This document shows, piece after piece, positions 30,053 to 43,277 of a DNA stretch of 64,000 nt. The notes under the pieces were generated by a model. It saw only the letters and a program-made list of their open reading frames with translations. It was not told the DNA's origin and ran no database searches. Position 1 is the stretch's first letter, and each line of letters starts with the position of its first letter. Source of the stretch: Urechis unicinctus (taxonomy: Eukaryota > Annelida > Polychaeta > Xenopneusta > Urechidae); the NCBI GenBank assembly GCA_034190875.2, contig CM067343.1, positions 33,283,936 to 33,347,935 of the forward strand. The letters are read 5' to 3'. Made by a program: the position numbers and the translations under genes.

Positions 30053-33000
30053 AGTATGTATATGCGGGTAGCGGGTATAGTCGGTATAGTCGGTAAATGA
30101 ATATAGGTATATATATATAGTCGGGTATATATGTATAGTTGTATATGTATAGTCGGTATTTGTATAGTCGGTATATGTAGTAGACGGTATATGTATAGTA
30201 TATATATGTATAGTCGGTATGTGTATAGTCGGTATATGTATAGTCGGTATATATATGTTGGTATATATATATAGTCGGGTATATGTATAGTCGGTATATG
30301 TAGAGTGGGTATATGTTTAGTAGGTATATATAGTAGGTATATATATAGGGTATATGTATAGTCGGTATATGTATATGGTATATGTATAGGTATATGTATA
30401 GTCGGGGTATATAGTCGGTATATCGGTATATATAGTCGTAGTCGTATATATGTATAGTCGGTATATGTATAGTCGGTATATGTGTATAGTCGGTATATGT
30501 ATAGTCGGTATGTATAGGTATATGTATAGTCGGTATATGTATAGTGGGTATATGTATAGTCGGTATATGTATAGTCGGGTATGTATAGTATATATGTATA
30601 GTATATATATAGTCGGTATAGTGTATAGTATATATAGTAGTCGGTATATGTATAGTCGGTATATGTATAGTCGGTATATGTATAGTCGGTATATATATGT
30701 GTATATGTATAGTGGGTATGTATAGTCGGTATGTATAGTGGGTATATGTATAGTAGGTATATGTATATATATAGTCGGTATATGTATAGTGGGTATATAT
30801 ATAGTATATGTATAGTCGTATATGTATAGTCGGTATAGTGTATATGTAGAGTATATGTATAGTCGGTCGGTATTGTGTATATGTTGTATGTTGTATAGTA
30901 TAGTATATGTATAGTGGGTATATGTATAGTGTATATATGTATGTCGATATATGTATATAGTCGTGTATGTATATGTAGTCGGTCGGTCGGTATATGTATA
31001 GTCGGTATATGTATAGTATAGTATAGTATGTATAGTCGGTATATGTATAGTCGGTATATGTATAGTCGGTATATATATAGTCGGTATATGTATAGTGGGT
31101 ATATGTATAGTGGGTATATGTATAGTGGGTATATGTAGTAGTGTATATATAGTATATAGGTATATGTGGGTATATGTATAGTGGGTATATGTATAGTCGG
31201 TATATGTATAGTTGGTATATGTATAGTCGTATATGTGTATAGTCGGTATATGTTGTATAGTCGGTATATGTATAGTCGGTATGTAGTAGGGTATATGTAT
31301 GGTATATATATATTGGGGTATATGTATAATGGGTATATATGTATAGTCGGTATATGTATAGTGGTGTATGTATATAGTCGGTATATGTATAGTGTGTATA
31401 TATATAGTCTTTTATATGTATAGTCGTCGTTATATGTGTAGTCGGTATTATAGTGTATAGTCGGTATAGTAGGTATATATATATGTAGTCGGGTATATGT
31501 ATAGTGGTATATGTATGTGTATAGTCGGTATATGGTAGTATATTATATGTATAGTGGGTTGTATATGTATAGTGGGGTATATGTGTATAGTCGGTATATG
31601 TATATAGTCGGTATATGTATAGTCGGTATATGTATAGTATATATATATAGTCGGTATATGTATAGTCGGTATATTGTATAGTCGGTATATATATGTAGTA
31701 TATATATGTAGTGGGTATATGTATAGTCGGTATATGTATAGTCGGGTATATGTATAGTCGGTATATGATAGTGGTATATATATAGTCGGTATATGTAGTC
31801 GGTATATGTATAGTCGGTATATGTATAGTCGGTATATGTATAGTCGGTATCGGTATAGTGGTATATGTATAGTGGTATATGTATATGGTATATGTATGTG
31901 GGTATATATAGTGGGTATATGTCGGTATATATATGTATAGTTGTATATATGTATATATGTGTATATATATATGTATATATGTATATATATGTATATGTAG
32001 TATGTTATATGTGTAGTAGTATGTATAGTCGGTATTGTGTAGTAGTATGTATATATGTATAGTCGGTATATGTATAGTGTATATGTATAGTATATATGTA
32101 TATGTGGTCGGTATATGTATAGTGGGTATGTATAGTGGGTATATGTATAGTCGGTATATGTATATATGGTGTATGTGTATGTATAGTATATATATATAGT
32201 CGGTATGTATGTATAGTCGGTATATATGTATAGTGTATGTATGTATAGTCGGTATATATATAGTCGGTATATATGTAGGTATGTATATGTATAGTGTATA
32301 TATGTAGTATATGTATAGTCGGTATATGTATAGTCGGTATATGTATAGTATGGTATATGTATAGTCGGTATAGTGTATAGTCGGTATATGTATAGTCGGT
32401 ATATATATAGTCGGTATATGTATAGTAGGTATATGTATAGTAGTATATGTATGTATATGTAGTATGGTATATGTATGTATATATAGTTGTATATATATAT
32501 AGTCGTATATATGTATAGTGGTGTATGTAGTGGGTATATGTATAGTATATATGTGGTATATGTATAGTCGGTATATTGTATAGTGTAGTAGTCGTATATA
32601 TGTAGTGTATATGTATAGTATATATGGTATCGGTATATGTATAGTCGGGTATAGTGTGTATAGTCGGTATATGTATAGTCGGTATATGTATGTATAGTGG
32701 TATATAGTGGTATAGTCGGTATATGTATATCGTGTATATGTGTAGTAGGTATATGTATATAGTGGGTATATATAGTAGGTATATGTATAGTCGGTATATG
32801 TATAGTCGGTATATATGTATAGTCGGTATATGTATAGTAGTCGTATATGTATAGTCGGTATATGTATATAGGTATATATGTATAGTATATATGTATAGGT
32901 ATATATGTGTAGTATATATATGTATAGTCGGTATATATAGTCGGTATATGTATAGTCGGTATATGTATAGTAGGTATATGTATAGTCGGTATTTGTATAG

Positions 33001-36000
33001 TATTGTATATGTATAGTCGGTATATATGTATAGTCGGTATATGTAGTCGGTATATGTATAGTGGGTATATGAACAGTTGTTATATGTATTGCGGGTATAT
33101 GTATAGTGGGTATATATATAGTGGTGTATATATATAGTGGGTATATATATAGTGTATATATGATATGGTTATGTATATAGTATAGTATGTCGGTATATGT
33201 ATGTCGGTATGTCGGTATCGGTATTATGTATAGTCGGTATATGTATAGTCGGTATATGTATATGTGTATAGTGTGGTATATGTATATGTGTATATGTATA
33301 GGTGGTATATGTATAGTGTATATATGTATATGTATATATATGTATTGTCGGTATATGTATAGTCGGTATATGTGTATAGTCGGTATATGTATAGTCGTTA
33401 TATATGTATAGTCGGTATATATGTATAGTCGGTATATGTATAGTAGGTATATATGTATAGTCGGTATATATATAGTAGGTATATGTATAGTGGGTATATG
33501 GGTATATGTGGTATATAGGTATATGTATGGTAGGTATATATATATCGGTATATCGGTCGGTATATATAGTGGGTATATATAGTGGTATATGTATAGTCGG
33601 TATTATATGTATAGTCGGTATGTATAGTCGGTATATATGTATAGTAGTGTATATGTATAGTCGGTATATATATAGTGGGTATATGTACAGTTGGTATATG
33701 TATTGTGGGTATATATATATGGGTATATATATAGTCGGTATATGGTATATGGTTATAGTGGGTATATGTATAGTGTGTATATATGTATAGTGTGTATATA
33801 TATATATAGTTTATATGTATAGTCGTTATATGTGTATAGTCGGTATTGTATAGTCGGTATATATGTATAGAGTATGTATATGTATAGTCGGTATTTGTAT
33901 GTATATGTATATGTATAGTCGGTATATGTATAGTGGTATATATGTTGTGTATATATATGTATTGTCGGTATATGTATAGTCGGTATATTGTATATGTATA
34001 TATATGTATAGTCGTATATGTATAGTCGGTATATATATATAGTCGGTATATATATATATAGTCGGTATATGTATAGTCGGTATATATATATAGTCGTATA
34101 TATGTATAGTATAGTATATGTATAGTATATGGGTATATGTATAGCGGGTATATGTATAGTGGGTATATGGTATAGTCGGTATATATAGTGGTATATATAT
34201 AGTCGGTATATGTATAGTATGTTATATGTATAGTCGGTATTTGTATAGTCGGTATATGTAGAGACTGTATATGTATAGTCGGTATATGTATATGTATAGT
34301 GGGTATATATGTAGTATGTATATATGGTATATGGGTATATATATATATGGGTATATATGTATAGTGGGTATATGTATATAGTGTGTATAGTATAGGTATA
34401 TGTATAGTGTGGTATATATATATAGTCGGTATATGTAGTAGTGTATATATATGTAGTCGGTATATGTATAGTCGTATATGTATAGTCGGTATATGTATAG
34501 TCGGTATATGTATAGTCGTATGTATAGTATATATAGTATAGGTATATGTATAGTCGGTATATGTATAGTCGGTATATGTATAGTCGGTATATGTATAGTC
34601 GTATATATGTATAGTGTATATATATGTATATGTGTAGGTATATGTATAGTGGGTATATATCGGTATAGTCGGGTATATATAGTCGGGTATATATATAGTC
34701 GGTATATGTATGGTATATGGTATAGGTATATGTATAGTCGGGTATATGTATAGTCGGGTATATGTATAGTGGGTATATGTATAGTCGGTATATGTATAGT
34801 GGGTATATGTTAGTTGGTATATAGTCGGTGGGTATATATGTATCGGTATATGTATGTATAGTCGGTATATATATCGGTGGTAGTATGTATAGTCGGTATA
34901 TATATAGTCGGTAGTATATATATATAGTCGGTATATATATATAGTCGGTATATAGTAGTCGGTATATGTATAGTAGTCGGTATATAGTCGGTATATATAT
35001 AGTCGGTATATGTATAGTCGGTGTATATGTATAGTCGGTATATGTATAGTATATATATATATTGTTTATATGTATAGTCGTCGTTATATGTAGTAGTCGG
35101 TATATGTATAGTCGTATATGTATAGTCGGTATAGTATGTATAGTCGGTATATGTATAGTCGGTATATGTATAGTCGGTATATGTATAGTGGGGTATATGT
35201 ATAGTGGGTATATGTATAGTGGGTATATGTATTCGGTATATATATGTGGTATATATATCGGTAGTATATAGTCGGTATATGTATAGTCGGTATACATATA
35301 GTCGGTATTTGTATAGTCGGTATATGTATAGACTGTATTTGTATAGTCGGTATATGTATAGTGGGTATATGTAGTTGGTATATGTATATGTATTGTGGGT
35401 ATATATAATGGGGGGGGTATAGTCGGTATATGGTATATGTATATGAATATATGTATGTATAGTCGGTATATGTATAGTGTGTATATATATATAGTCGTTG
35501 TATATGTATTGTATTTATGTGTGTAGTCGGTGTATGTATAGTCGGTATATGTAGAGACTGTATATGTATAGTCGGGTATGTGTATATAGTGTATATGTAT
35601 AGTCGGTATATGTATAGTATATATATGTTAGTATATATGTATTGTCGGTTATATGTATATCGGTATATGTGTATAGTATAGTATATGTATAGTAGTTATA
35701 TGTATAGTCGGTATTTGTATAGTCGGTATATATGTATAGTCGGTATATGTATAGTCGGTATGTGTATAGGGTATGTATAGTCGGTATATATATATAGTCG
35801 GTATGTATATTATAGGGTATATGTATAGTGGGTATATGTATAGTCGGTATATATATAGTCGGTATATGTATAGTCGTATATGTATATAGTAGTATGTATA
35901 GTCGGTATATGTATAGTCGGTATATGTATAGTGTATAGTCGGTATATGTATAGTCGGATATATGTATAGGTATATATGTATAGTGGTATAGTCGGTATAT

Positions 36001-38509
36001 GTGTATATGTATGTATATCGGTATATGTATAGTGGTATATATGTATAGTCGGTATATGTATAGTATATATATATATATAGTATATATATATAGTATATGT
36101 ATATGTGTATAGTCGGTATATATAGTGTATAGTCGGTATATGTATAGTGGGTATATGTATAGTCGTATAGTGTGTATAGTATATGTTAGTCGGTATGTGT
36201 ATAGTGGTATATGTATTTGTAGTATATATATGTCGGTATCGGTTATATATGTATAGTCGGGTATTATATATAGTCGTATATATATAGTCGGTATATATAT
36301 AGTCGGTATATGTATTATAGTATATATATAGTCGGTATATGTATAGTCGGTATATGTATAGTGGGTATATGTATAGTCGGTATATGTATAGTGGGTATAT
36401 GTATAGTCGGTATATATATATAGTGGGTATATGTATAGTCGGGTATGTATAGTATATGTATATGTATATATATATATATGTATATATATATGTATAGTAG
36501 GGTATATGTATAGTTATATGTATATGTATAGTCGGTATGTATAGTGTATGTATATGTATATAGTAGGTATATGTATAGTCGGTATATCGGTATATAGGTA
36601 TATGTATAGTGGTATATGTATAGTCGTAGTCGGTATATGTATAGTCGGTATATGTAGTCGGTATATATATAGTGTGTATATATGTATGTATATGTGTAGT
36701 CGGTATATATATATAGTCGGTATATGTATATAGTGTATATATGTGTATATATATGTGTATAGTATAGTCGTATATATGTATAGTGTGTATATGTATAGTC
36801 GGTATATATATAGTGGGTATATATATATGTAGGGGTATATGTATAGGTATGTCGGTATATGTATAGTCGGTATATGTATAGTCGGTATATATATAGTCGG
36901 GTATATATATAGTATCGGTATATATGTATAGTCGGTATATGTATAGTCGTATATGTATAGTCGTATATATGTAGTATGTGTGTATATGTAGTATATATAT
37001 ATAGTCGGTATATATATGGGTATATATGGGTATATGTATAGTCGGTATATATGTATAGTAGTTATATGTATAGTCGGTATATGTATAGTAGTATATGGTA
37101 TATGTATGTGTATAGTCGGTATATGTATAGTCGGGTATATATAGTATAGTAGTCGGTATATGTATGTTGGGTATATATAGTGGGTATATATGTATAGTGG
37201 GTATATGTATCGGTGTGTATATGTATATGTGGGTATATATATAGTCGGTTATATGTATAGTGGTATATGTAGTAGTCGGTATAGTAGTCGGTATATGTAT
37301 AGTCGTGTATATGTATATGTATAGTTGTTATAGTGTGTAGTGTATATGTATAGTCGGTATATGTATAGTATATATGTATAGTATATATATATATAGTATG
37401 TATATGTAGTCGGTATATGTATAGTCGGTATATGTATAGTCGGTATATATATATAGTGTATATGTATAGTCGGTATATATAGTCGGTATATATATAGTCG
37501 GGTATATGTATAGTGGTATATGTATAGTGGGTATATGTATAGCGGGTATATGTATAGTCGGTATATGTATAGTCGGTATATGTATAGTCGGTATATGTAT
37601 AGTAGTATATGTATAGTCGGTATTGTATAGTCGGTATATATGTATTATATGTAGTCGGTATATATTGTATATATATGTCGTTGGTATATGTAGTTATATA
37701 TATAGTATATATGTATAGTCGGTATATATAGTCGGTATATATGGGTATATATATATATGTATATAGTATAGTCGTATATATATATGGTTATCGGTATATA
37801 GTCGGTATATATATAGTCGGTATATGTATAGTCGGTATATATATAGTCGGTATATATATATGTATATATGTATAGTCGGTATATATAGTCGTATATATAT
37901 AGGTCGGTATATATGTATAGTCGTGGTATATGTATGTAGTGTCGGTATATATATAGTGTATATATAGGTATATATAGTCGGGTATAGTCGGTATATGTAT
38001 ATAGTGGGGTATATATATAGTACCGGTATATGTATAGTCGGTATATGTATAGTCGGTATATGTATAGTCGGTATATATGTATAGTCGGTATATGTATAGT
38101 CGTGTATATATATAGTGGGTATATATATAGTCGGTATATAGTATGTATATATGTATATATATATATATAGTGTATATATGTATATGGGTATATGTATAGT
38201 CGGTATATATATATATAGTAGGGTATATAGTCGGTATATATGTATAGTGGTATATATAGTATATATATGTATAGTATATATATGTAGTCGGTATATTGTA
38301 TATACGTATATATAGATGTATATATATATATATATATGTATAGTCGGTATATGTATATATCGGTATATAGGTATAATATATATATGTATATATATATGTA
38401 TATGTCATATATATATATATAGTCGGTATATATATACGGTATATGTATAGTATATATATATACGTATATATTGTAGTCGGTATACATATAGTGTATATAT
38501 ATATATATA

Positions 38510-38725
38510 GTAGTATATACCGACTATACATATATACCGACTATGTATAGTCGGTATATATATATGGTATATTACATATACCGACTATATATATATATAG
38601 TCGTATATATATATAGTATATATGTATAGTCGTATATGTATATTCGGTATTATACTCGGTATACATATATATATATATACAGTATACATGTATATATGGT
38701 ATATGTATATATATATATATAGTAC
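38510..38725. other. Orientation-switch zone within the satellite
   Basis: The array turns from GTCGG-plus to CCGAC-plus here, with more than one switch. A perfect inverted repeat with 14-bp arms (38,530-38,543 and 38,548-38,561) and a 4-base centre marks one junction. Forward-type units reappear at about 38,600-38,660 before the reverse orientation becomes stable. Confidence 0.85.
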
Positions 38726-39874
38726 TATACATATAACGACTATACATATACCGATACTAATACATATATATACTATATATACCACACTATACATATACCG
38801 ACTATATACATATACCGACTATACATATACCGACTATACATATATATACTATACATATATACGACTATACATATACGACTATACATATAACGACTATACA
38901 TATATACTATATACATATACCACTATATATATATACCGACTATACATATACCGACTATACATATACCGACTATACATATACCGACTATACATATACCGAC
39001 TATACATATACCGACTATACTATATACCGACTATACTACATATACTACTATATATATACCGACTATACATATACCGACTATACATACGATATATATATAT
39101 ACTATATACATATACCGACTATATATACATATACCACTATACATATATACCGACTATACATATACGACTATACATATATATACGACTACTATACATATAT
39201 ACCACACATATATACATATATACACTATACATATACCGACTATACATATACATACTATCATATACGACTATACATATACCATATATACATATACCCCAAC
39301 TACATATACCCACTATACATATACCGACTATATATATATACCGACTACACATACATACTATACATATACCGACTATACATAATACGACTACTATATATAC
39401 CTACTATATACATATACCTACTATATACTACTACATATACCGACTACCATATACTATACATATATATACTATATATATATACACACTATACATATACGAC
39501 TATATATATACGACTATACATATACCGACTATATATATATACTATACATATACCGACTATATATATATACCGACTATATATATATACTACTATATATATA
39601 CCGACTATACATATATACGACTATATATATATATACATATAACATATATACTATATACATATATATACTATACATATACCGACTATACAATACATATACC
39701 AACTATACATATACCCACTATACATATACCGACTATACAAATACAGTCTCTACATATACCGACTATGCAAATACCGACTATACATATAACTACTATACAT
39801 ATACCGACTATATATATACCCACTATTCATTTACCGACTATCCATATACCCGCTATACATATACCTACTAAACA

Positions 39875-39974
39875 NNNNNNNNNNNNNNNNNNNNNNNNNN
39901 NNNNNNNNNNNNNNNNNNNNNNNNNNNNNNNNNNNNNNNNNNNNNNNNNNNNNNNNNNNNNNNNNNNNNNNNNN
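39875..39974. other. Assembly gap, 100 N
   Basis: Exactly 100 N within the satellite. This is the usual convention for a gap of unknown size. Both flanks are reverse-orientation satellite. Confidence 0.99.
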
Positions 39975-40182
39975 ATATACCCACAATACATATACCAACT
40001 GTACATATACCCACTATACATATACCGACTATACAAATACCGACTATACATATAACAACTATACATATACCGACTATATATACCCACTATTCATTACTAC
40101 TATATATACCCACTATATATATACCTATATACATTATATATACCCACAATACATATACCAACTGTACATATACCTACTCCTG

Positions 40183-40835
40183 ACTCTTGTTATTTCAGTG
40201 GCTAGTCTAGCAGCCGCAAGCAGCAACGAAAACTATAACAAGGGAGCGCAGCATAAACATGAAAGGTAAAGTATAAGCAATTATGCATCGCCCTCTACAG
40301 CGAGCCCAATATATTATACGAGATGCCACCTTGTTATTCACAAACTGCGTCTTGTAATTCCAAACATGGTGTTCGTAAATGTCAGCGAGGCATTAGAGGA
40401 AAGCCAGTTAATTGAGTTCGCTACCGTTACTGTGCCATGTCTGTGGAATTCACATTACTGGCATGTCGTTGTACTTTCAAGTTGGACAGTAGGGTTCTGT
40501 GCATGACGGACGCGTTGCGTTATTCTTTAAAGTGATGGAATCGGGATTCGTTAGGGAAACTGCGAAAGCAAATGCAACCAAAGGCAACATGCAAGCGGTC
40601 AAGGTAAAAGTCGCATACGAGCTTAGCCTGGCATTTTATTGGATGACGTGCCGGATAGCACCACAGCCCAATGTCAATACAGTTTCCGGTTAATTTCTCA
40701 AGGCAGAAAATGTTCATCGGGCTTTTACTGTTCCTCCGTCGCCATAGAGGAGGTAAGAACACATAGAACGAATGTTCATAAGCAGCAACAATAAGCAGAG
40801 ATCGAGATCCTTGAAAGATACGAATATATTTATTT
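40183..40835. other. Unique sequence between satellite and (TA)n, no gene supported
   Basis: Contains short open frames on both strands (40499-40693 plus; 40520-40867 minus, which runs into the TA tract). No domain was recognised. Confidence 0.4.
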
Positions 40836-41007
<172 letters not shown>

Positions 41008-41354
41008 AGAGCCCTCAATTACAAATACGATGGAAGGTATTCCGCACATCATGGCACTGTCAAACTATCGATACTGATTTTTTCATGATTGTTGACGACT
41101 TACATCTGGAGGCGGTGGGAACCAGTCAATGGTCCTACAGAGAATGGACGTTATTCGTAACGACGCAAGATCCTTAGCTTATGCACGGCATGATAATGTT
41201 CACCGTGAAGACACATGTGGCAACGGCTTAACTCACCATTGCATGCAGGCCCTGGATAACAGAGAGCAATGCAATTTTGTTGACATTCGCACATAGGTTG
41301 AATGTTAATCCGTCTTGCATTAACGCCACTTTGTGGTTGCTCGATTAAGTCAAT

Positions 41355-41440
41355 TGACCTTTCCCTCCCGCCAAGTGATCCACCAATCAGCGCTCAGAAC
41401 ACGCCTTAGCAACAAACCCGACGCCATATTGGAGACAAGC
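41355..41440 (+). repeat. Left terminal inverted repeat (imperfect)
   Basis: Outer 11 bases TGACCTTTCCC and inner GGAGACAAGC match the right end inverted. The left copy has about 31 more bases between the two blocks. AT precedes it. Confidence 0.8.
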
Positions 41441-41516
41441 GAACGCTGTTAGATGTGGAAAGCTGTCGCTCGTAATACCTTCATTTGTAGCGTATCGTTA
41501 ATAATATAGCTTTGCA

Positions 41517-41735
41517 ATGGTTAAGCGGTGTGCATGGGGTACATGCAACAGTGATAGTCGGTATCCTGAGCGGCTTCAATCATCTGACGGCAAGCCGATA
41601 GGATTTATTCCATTCCCACGCCCGAACCGAAACGAAGCTAGTTGTCGAGAGTGGATAAAACGATGCGGCCGCCCACACGCTGATTTGAGTATGGAGAGAC
41701 TGAGGAAACACAACAAGTTTTTTGTATGCTCTAAG
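41517..41735 (+). CDS. Transposase exon 1: THAP zinc finger
   Basis: Starts at an ATG with G at +4, reading MVKRCAWGTC, the usual position of a THAP domain at the extreme N-terminus. It keeps the THAP Trp (CREWIKRC) and Pro (FIPFP) and ends FVCSK before a donor AAG|GTAGGA. The histidine of the C2CH set is the first codon of the next exon (His-Phe). The spacing between the second and third ligands is about 60 residues, longer than in most THAP domains. Confidence 0.85.
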
Positions 41736-42067
41736 GTAGGAATTACTATCAAGCTATTAGCAATCATTTTTTATTCATCCTATAAAGGGAAACTTGTATC
41801 CATTGGACTGGTAGATTGAGGATGATATTAAAGGTGTTTGGTCAAAAGTTGGAAGCACATGATATTAATGTTATGGCTGATACTGTATCATAAGAGGGTG
41901 GGGAATGAATATCAGACATGGTATATGCCCCACAAATTGCCACTAGTTCTAAGAAAACAAGGAATGGAATGATACTATTATCCAATTAAATTAAGTTTTA
42001 TTTAGGTTTTCATGTGACTCTGGTATCCAGGTTACCTGTATTATATTTTAATGTAATGGAATTGCAG

Positions 42068-42197
42068 CACTTCCATGATGGATCACCAACTCTGAACTTC
42101 CCAAACCCTTTCAAGCAACACTAAGCGGACATGTTACTACCCATACCTCAACAAGGAAACCCCCCGCCAAGAGGAGCAAACCCAATAGTATTAAGAG
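42068..42197 (+). pseudogene. Transposase exon 2: end of THAP and basic linker, frameshifted
   Basis: After acceptor TTGCAG the first frame reads HFHDGSPT, as expected for the end of a THAP domain, then stops at TAA 42,122. The +2 frame reads TRKPPAKRSKPNSIKR and splices in phase to exon 3. The exon is 130 bases where 131 would keep phase, so a one-base deletion is the simplest explanation. Confidence 0.7.
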
Positions 42198-42367
42198 GTA
42201 TTTTTCTTACATGTTTTTTTCTTAAATGCTTTGATTAATACAGGAGCAATATCTCTTTGCCTTCCTATACTACTTCTGTTTAACACTTCCATTCTAGAGA
42301 TTTCTATTGTGGATTATTTTAGATATTAATATGTTTGCATTTGATAATATGCTCTGCCCTCCCACAG

Positions 42368-42441
42368 AATTGAAGAAGTGCAAAATGGCACCTCAACTCC
42401 AAACCCTTCATGCTCTATGGAAGACACTGCACCCATCACAG
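42368..42441 (+). CDS. Transposase exon 3: short linker exon
   Basis: A 74-base exon between acceptor CCCACAG and donor ACAG|GTTATA, reading IEEVQNGTSTPNPSCSMEDT. Phases at both ends agree with exons 2 and 4. Its donor is only about 10 bases from the poly(A) hexamer of the opposite-strand nuclease gene. Confidence 0.65.
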
Positions 42442-42451
42442 GTTATATTTC

Positions 42452-42457
42452 TTTATT
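42452..42457 (-). terminator. Candidate polyadenylation hexamer of the nuclease gene
   Basis: AATAAA on the minus strand, about 29 bases past the nuclease stop. It is immediately next to the transposase exon 3 donor on the other strand. Confidence 0.5.
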
Positions 42458-42485
42458 ATGTTCTGTAACAGTCAACATTAAACAA

Positions 42486-43277
42486 TCAACAATCAACCTT
42501 ATGTAAATATGTGTGAACATCGGTCACATAGATGTGGGCCAAGGTTCCCAATATTTCAGACATGGTTTCAAAATCTGGTAGCACTCTTTCTAAATGTATC
42601 CCCTGGCGAGTGTAAACAAGAAAGTCACAAAACGGTGCACCAGTTACCAACAACTGTCCCTGGACCTGATACCAATAGTTGTGATTTTTTATAAGCCTTG
42701 GCATTCCATCCTCATCAAGCTCTAGGCAGTACTTGCCAGCCAGACAAGTTTCGTTGATGGTATAGTCTCTTGCTCCATATGGACACTTGACCTCCAAGAT
42801 GCCAGTGACACCATCATCACATACCCGTGCGTCTGGTGATGCTCCCATAAATGGATAGGATGGGTTTACAATTAAGCCCACTTCGTGGATATGTACATCT
42901 TTGTACTTGATGTACTGCTGCTTGGCAATTGTTTCATTGCAAATGCCATATGATGTTGCTGAGGATGAAAACGGCTTCTGCCTAAAAACAGAGTCGAGAA
43001 ATTTTCTGGAACACATGCTTTTTCTCTTGATGAAACGGCCAAAATTGGAAGCTGTGATACGCTTTTTCCTCGCCTCATGCCACGCTGGTGACTTAGCCTG
43101 CTCACGTGTCAGTTTTTCTATGGCCTCTGTCTCTTCTTGTGTGACATTCACACTTTCCCACTTTGCCTCCATAGAAGCCATCGCTGGTATTAGGACATGT
43201 GGTGGTTGTGGAAAACTGATCTTTCCACATCCTGACGAACCTTCTTGTGGCTGGGGAATAGCAGACATCAGAGGCGC
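42486..43277 (-). CDS. Nuclease exon 4: YqaJ-type catalytic domain
   Basis: Acceptor TTTGTAG at 43,278-43,284, then 263 codons and a stop. Counting from Met at 43,268, the catalytic set is Asp146, Glu159 and Lys161 (GASPDA and LEVKCP), with Glu112 in NETIAK and a Gln-rich strand YQVQGQL. This is the lambda-exonuclease/YqaJ pattern. It lies entirely inside the third intron of the plus-strand transposase gene. Confidence 0.9.
   Translation of the reverse strand, partial: APLMSAIPQPQEGSSGCGKISFPQPPHVLIPAMASMEAKWESVNVTQEETEAIEKLTREQAKSPAWHEARKKRITASNFGRFIKRKSMCSRKFLDSVFRQKPFSSSATSYGICNETIAKQQYIKYKDVHIHEVGLIVNPSYPFMGASPDARVCDDGVTGILEVKCPYGARDYTINETCLAGKYCLELDEDGMPRLIKNHNYWYQVQGQLLVTGAPFCDFLVYTRQGIHLERVLPDFETMSEILGTLAHIYVTDVHTYLHKVDC

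Larger units (their letters stand above)
30053..40182. repeat. 15-bp satellite array (GGTATATGTATAGTC), about 10 kb
   Basis: Tandem units around GGTATATGTATAGTC with many variants (GTGGGTATATGTATA, TATATATATAGTCGG and others). Up to about 38.5 kb the GTCGG-containing strand is plus; beyond about 38.7 kb the reverse complement (CCGACTATACATATA) is plus. The unit length is a multiple of three and only one of six frames contains a stop per unit. This creates long spurious open frames (up to 514 codons at 33753-35297, minus) that are not genes. The array contains an assembly gap, so its true length is unknown. Confidence 0.97.

Noticed and set aside
33753..35297. 514-codon open frame on the minus strand, and similar ones at 37645-38487 and 38622-40055
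   Set aside because: They consist only of the translated 15-bp satellite (Tyr-Thr-Asp and Arg-Leu-Tyr periodicities); the unit has no stop in these frames. The last one also runs across the N gap.
30450..37900. The satellite considered as a CRISPR-like or regulatory array
   Set aside because: There are no unique spacers; units are contiguous and the genome is eukaryotic.
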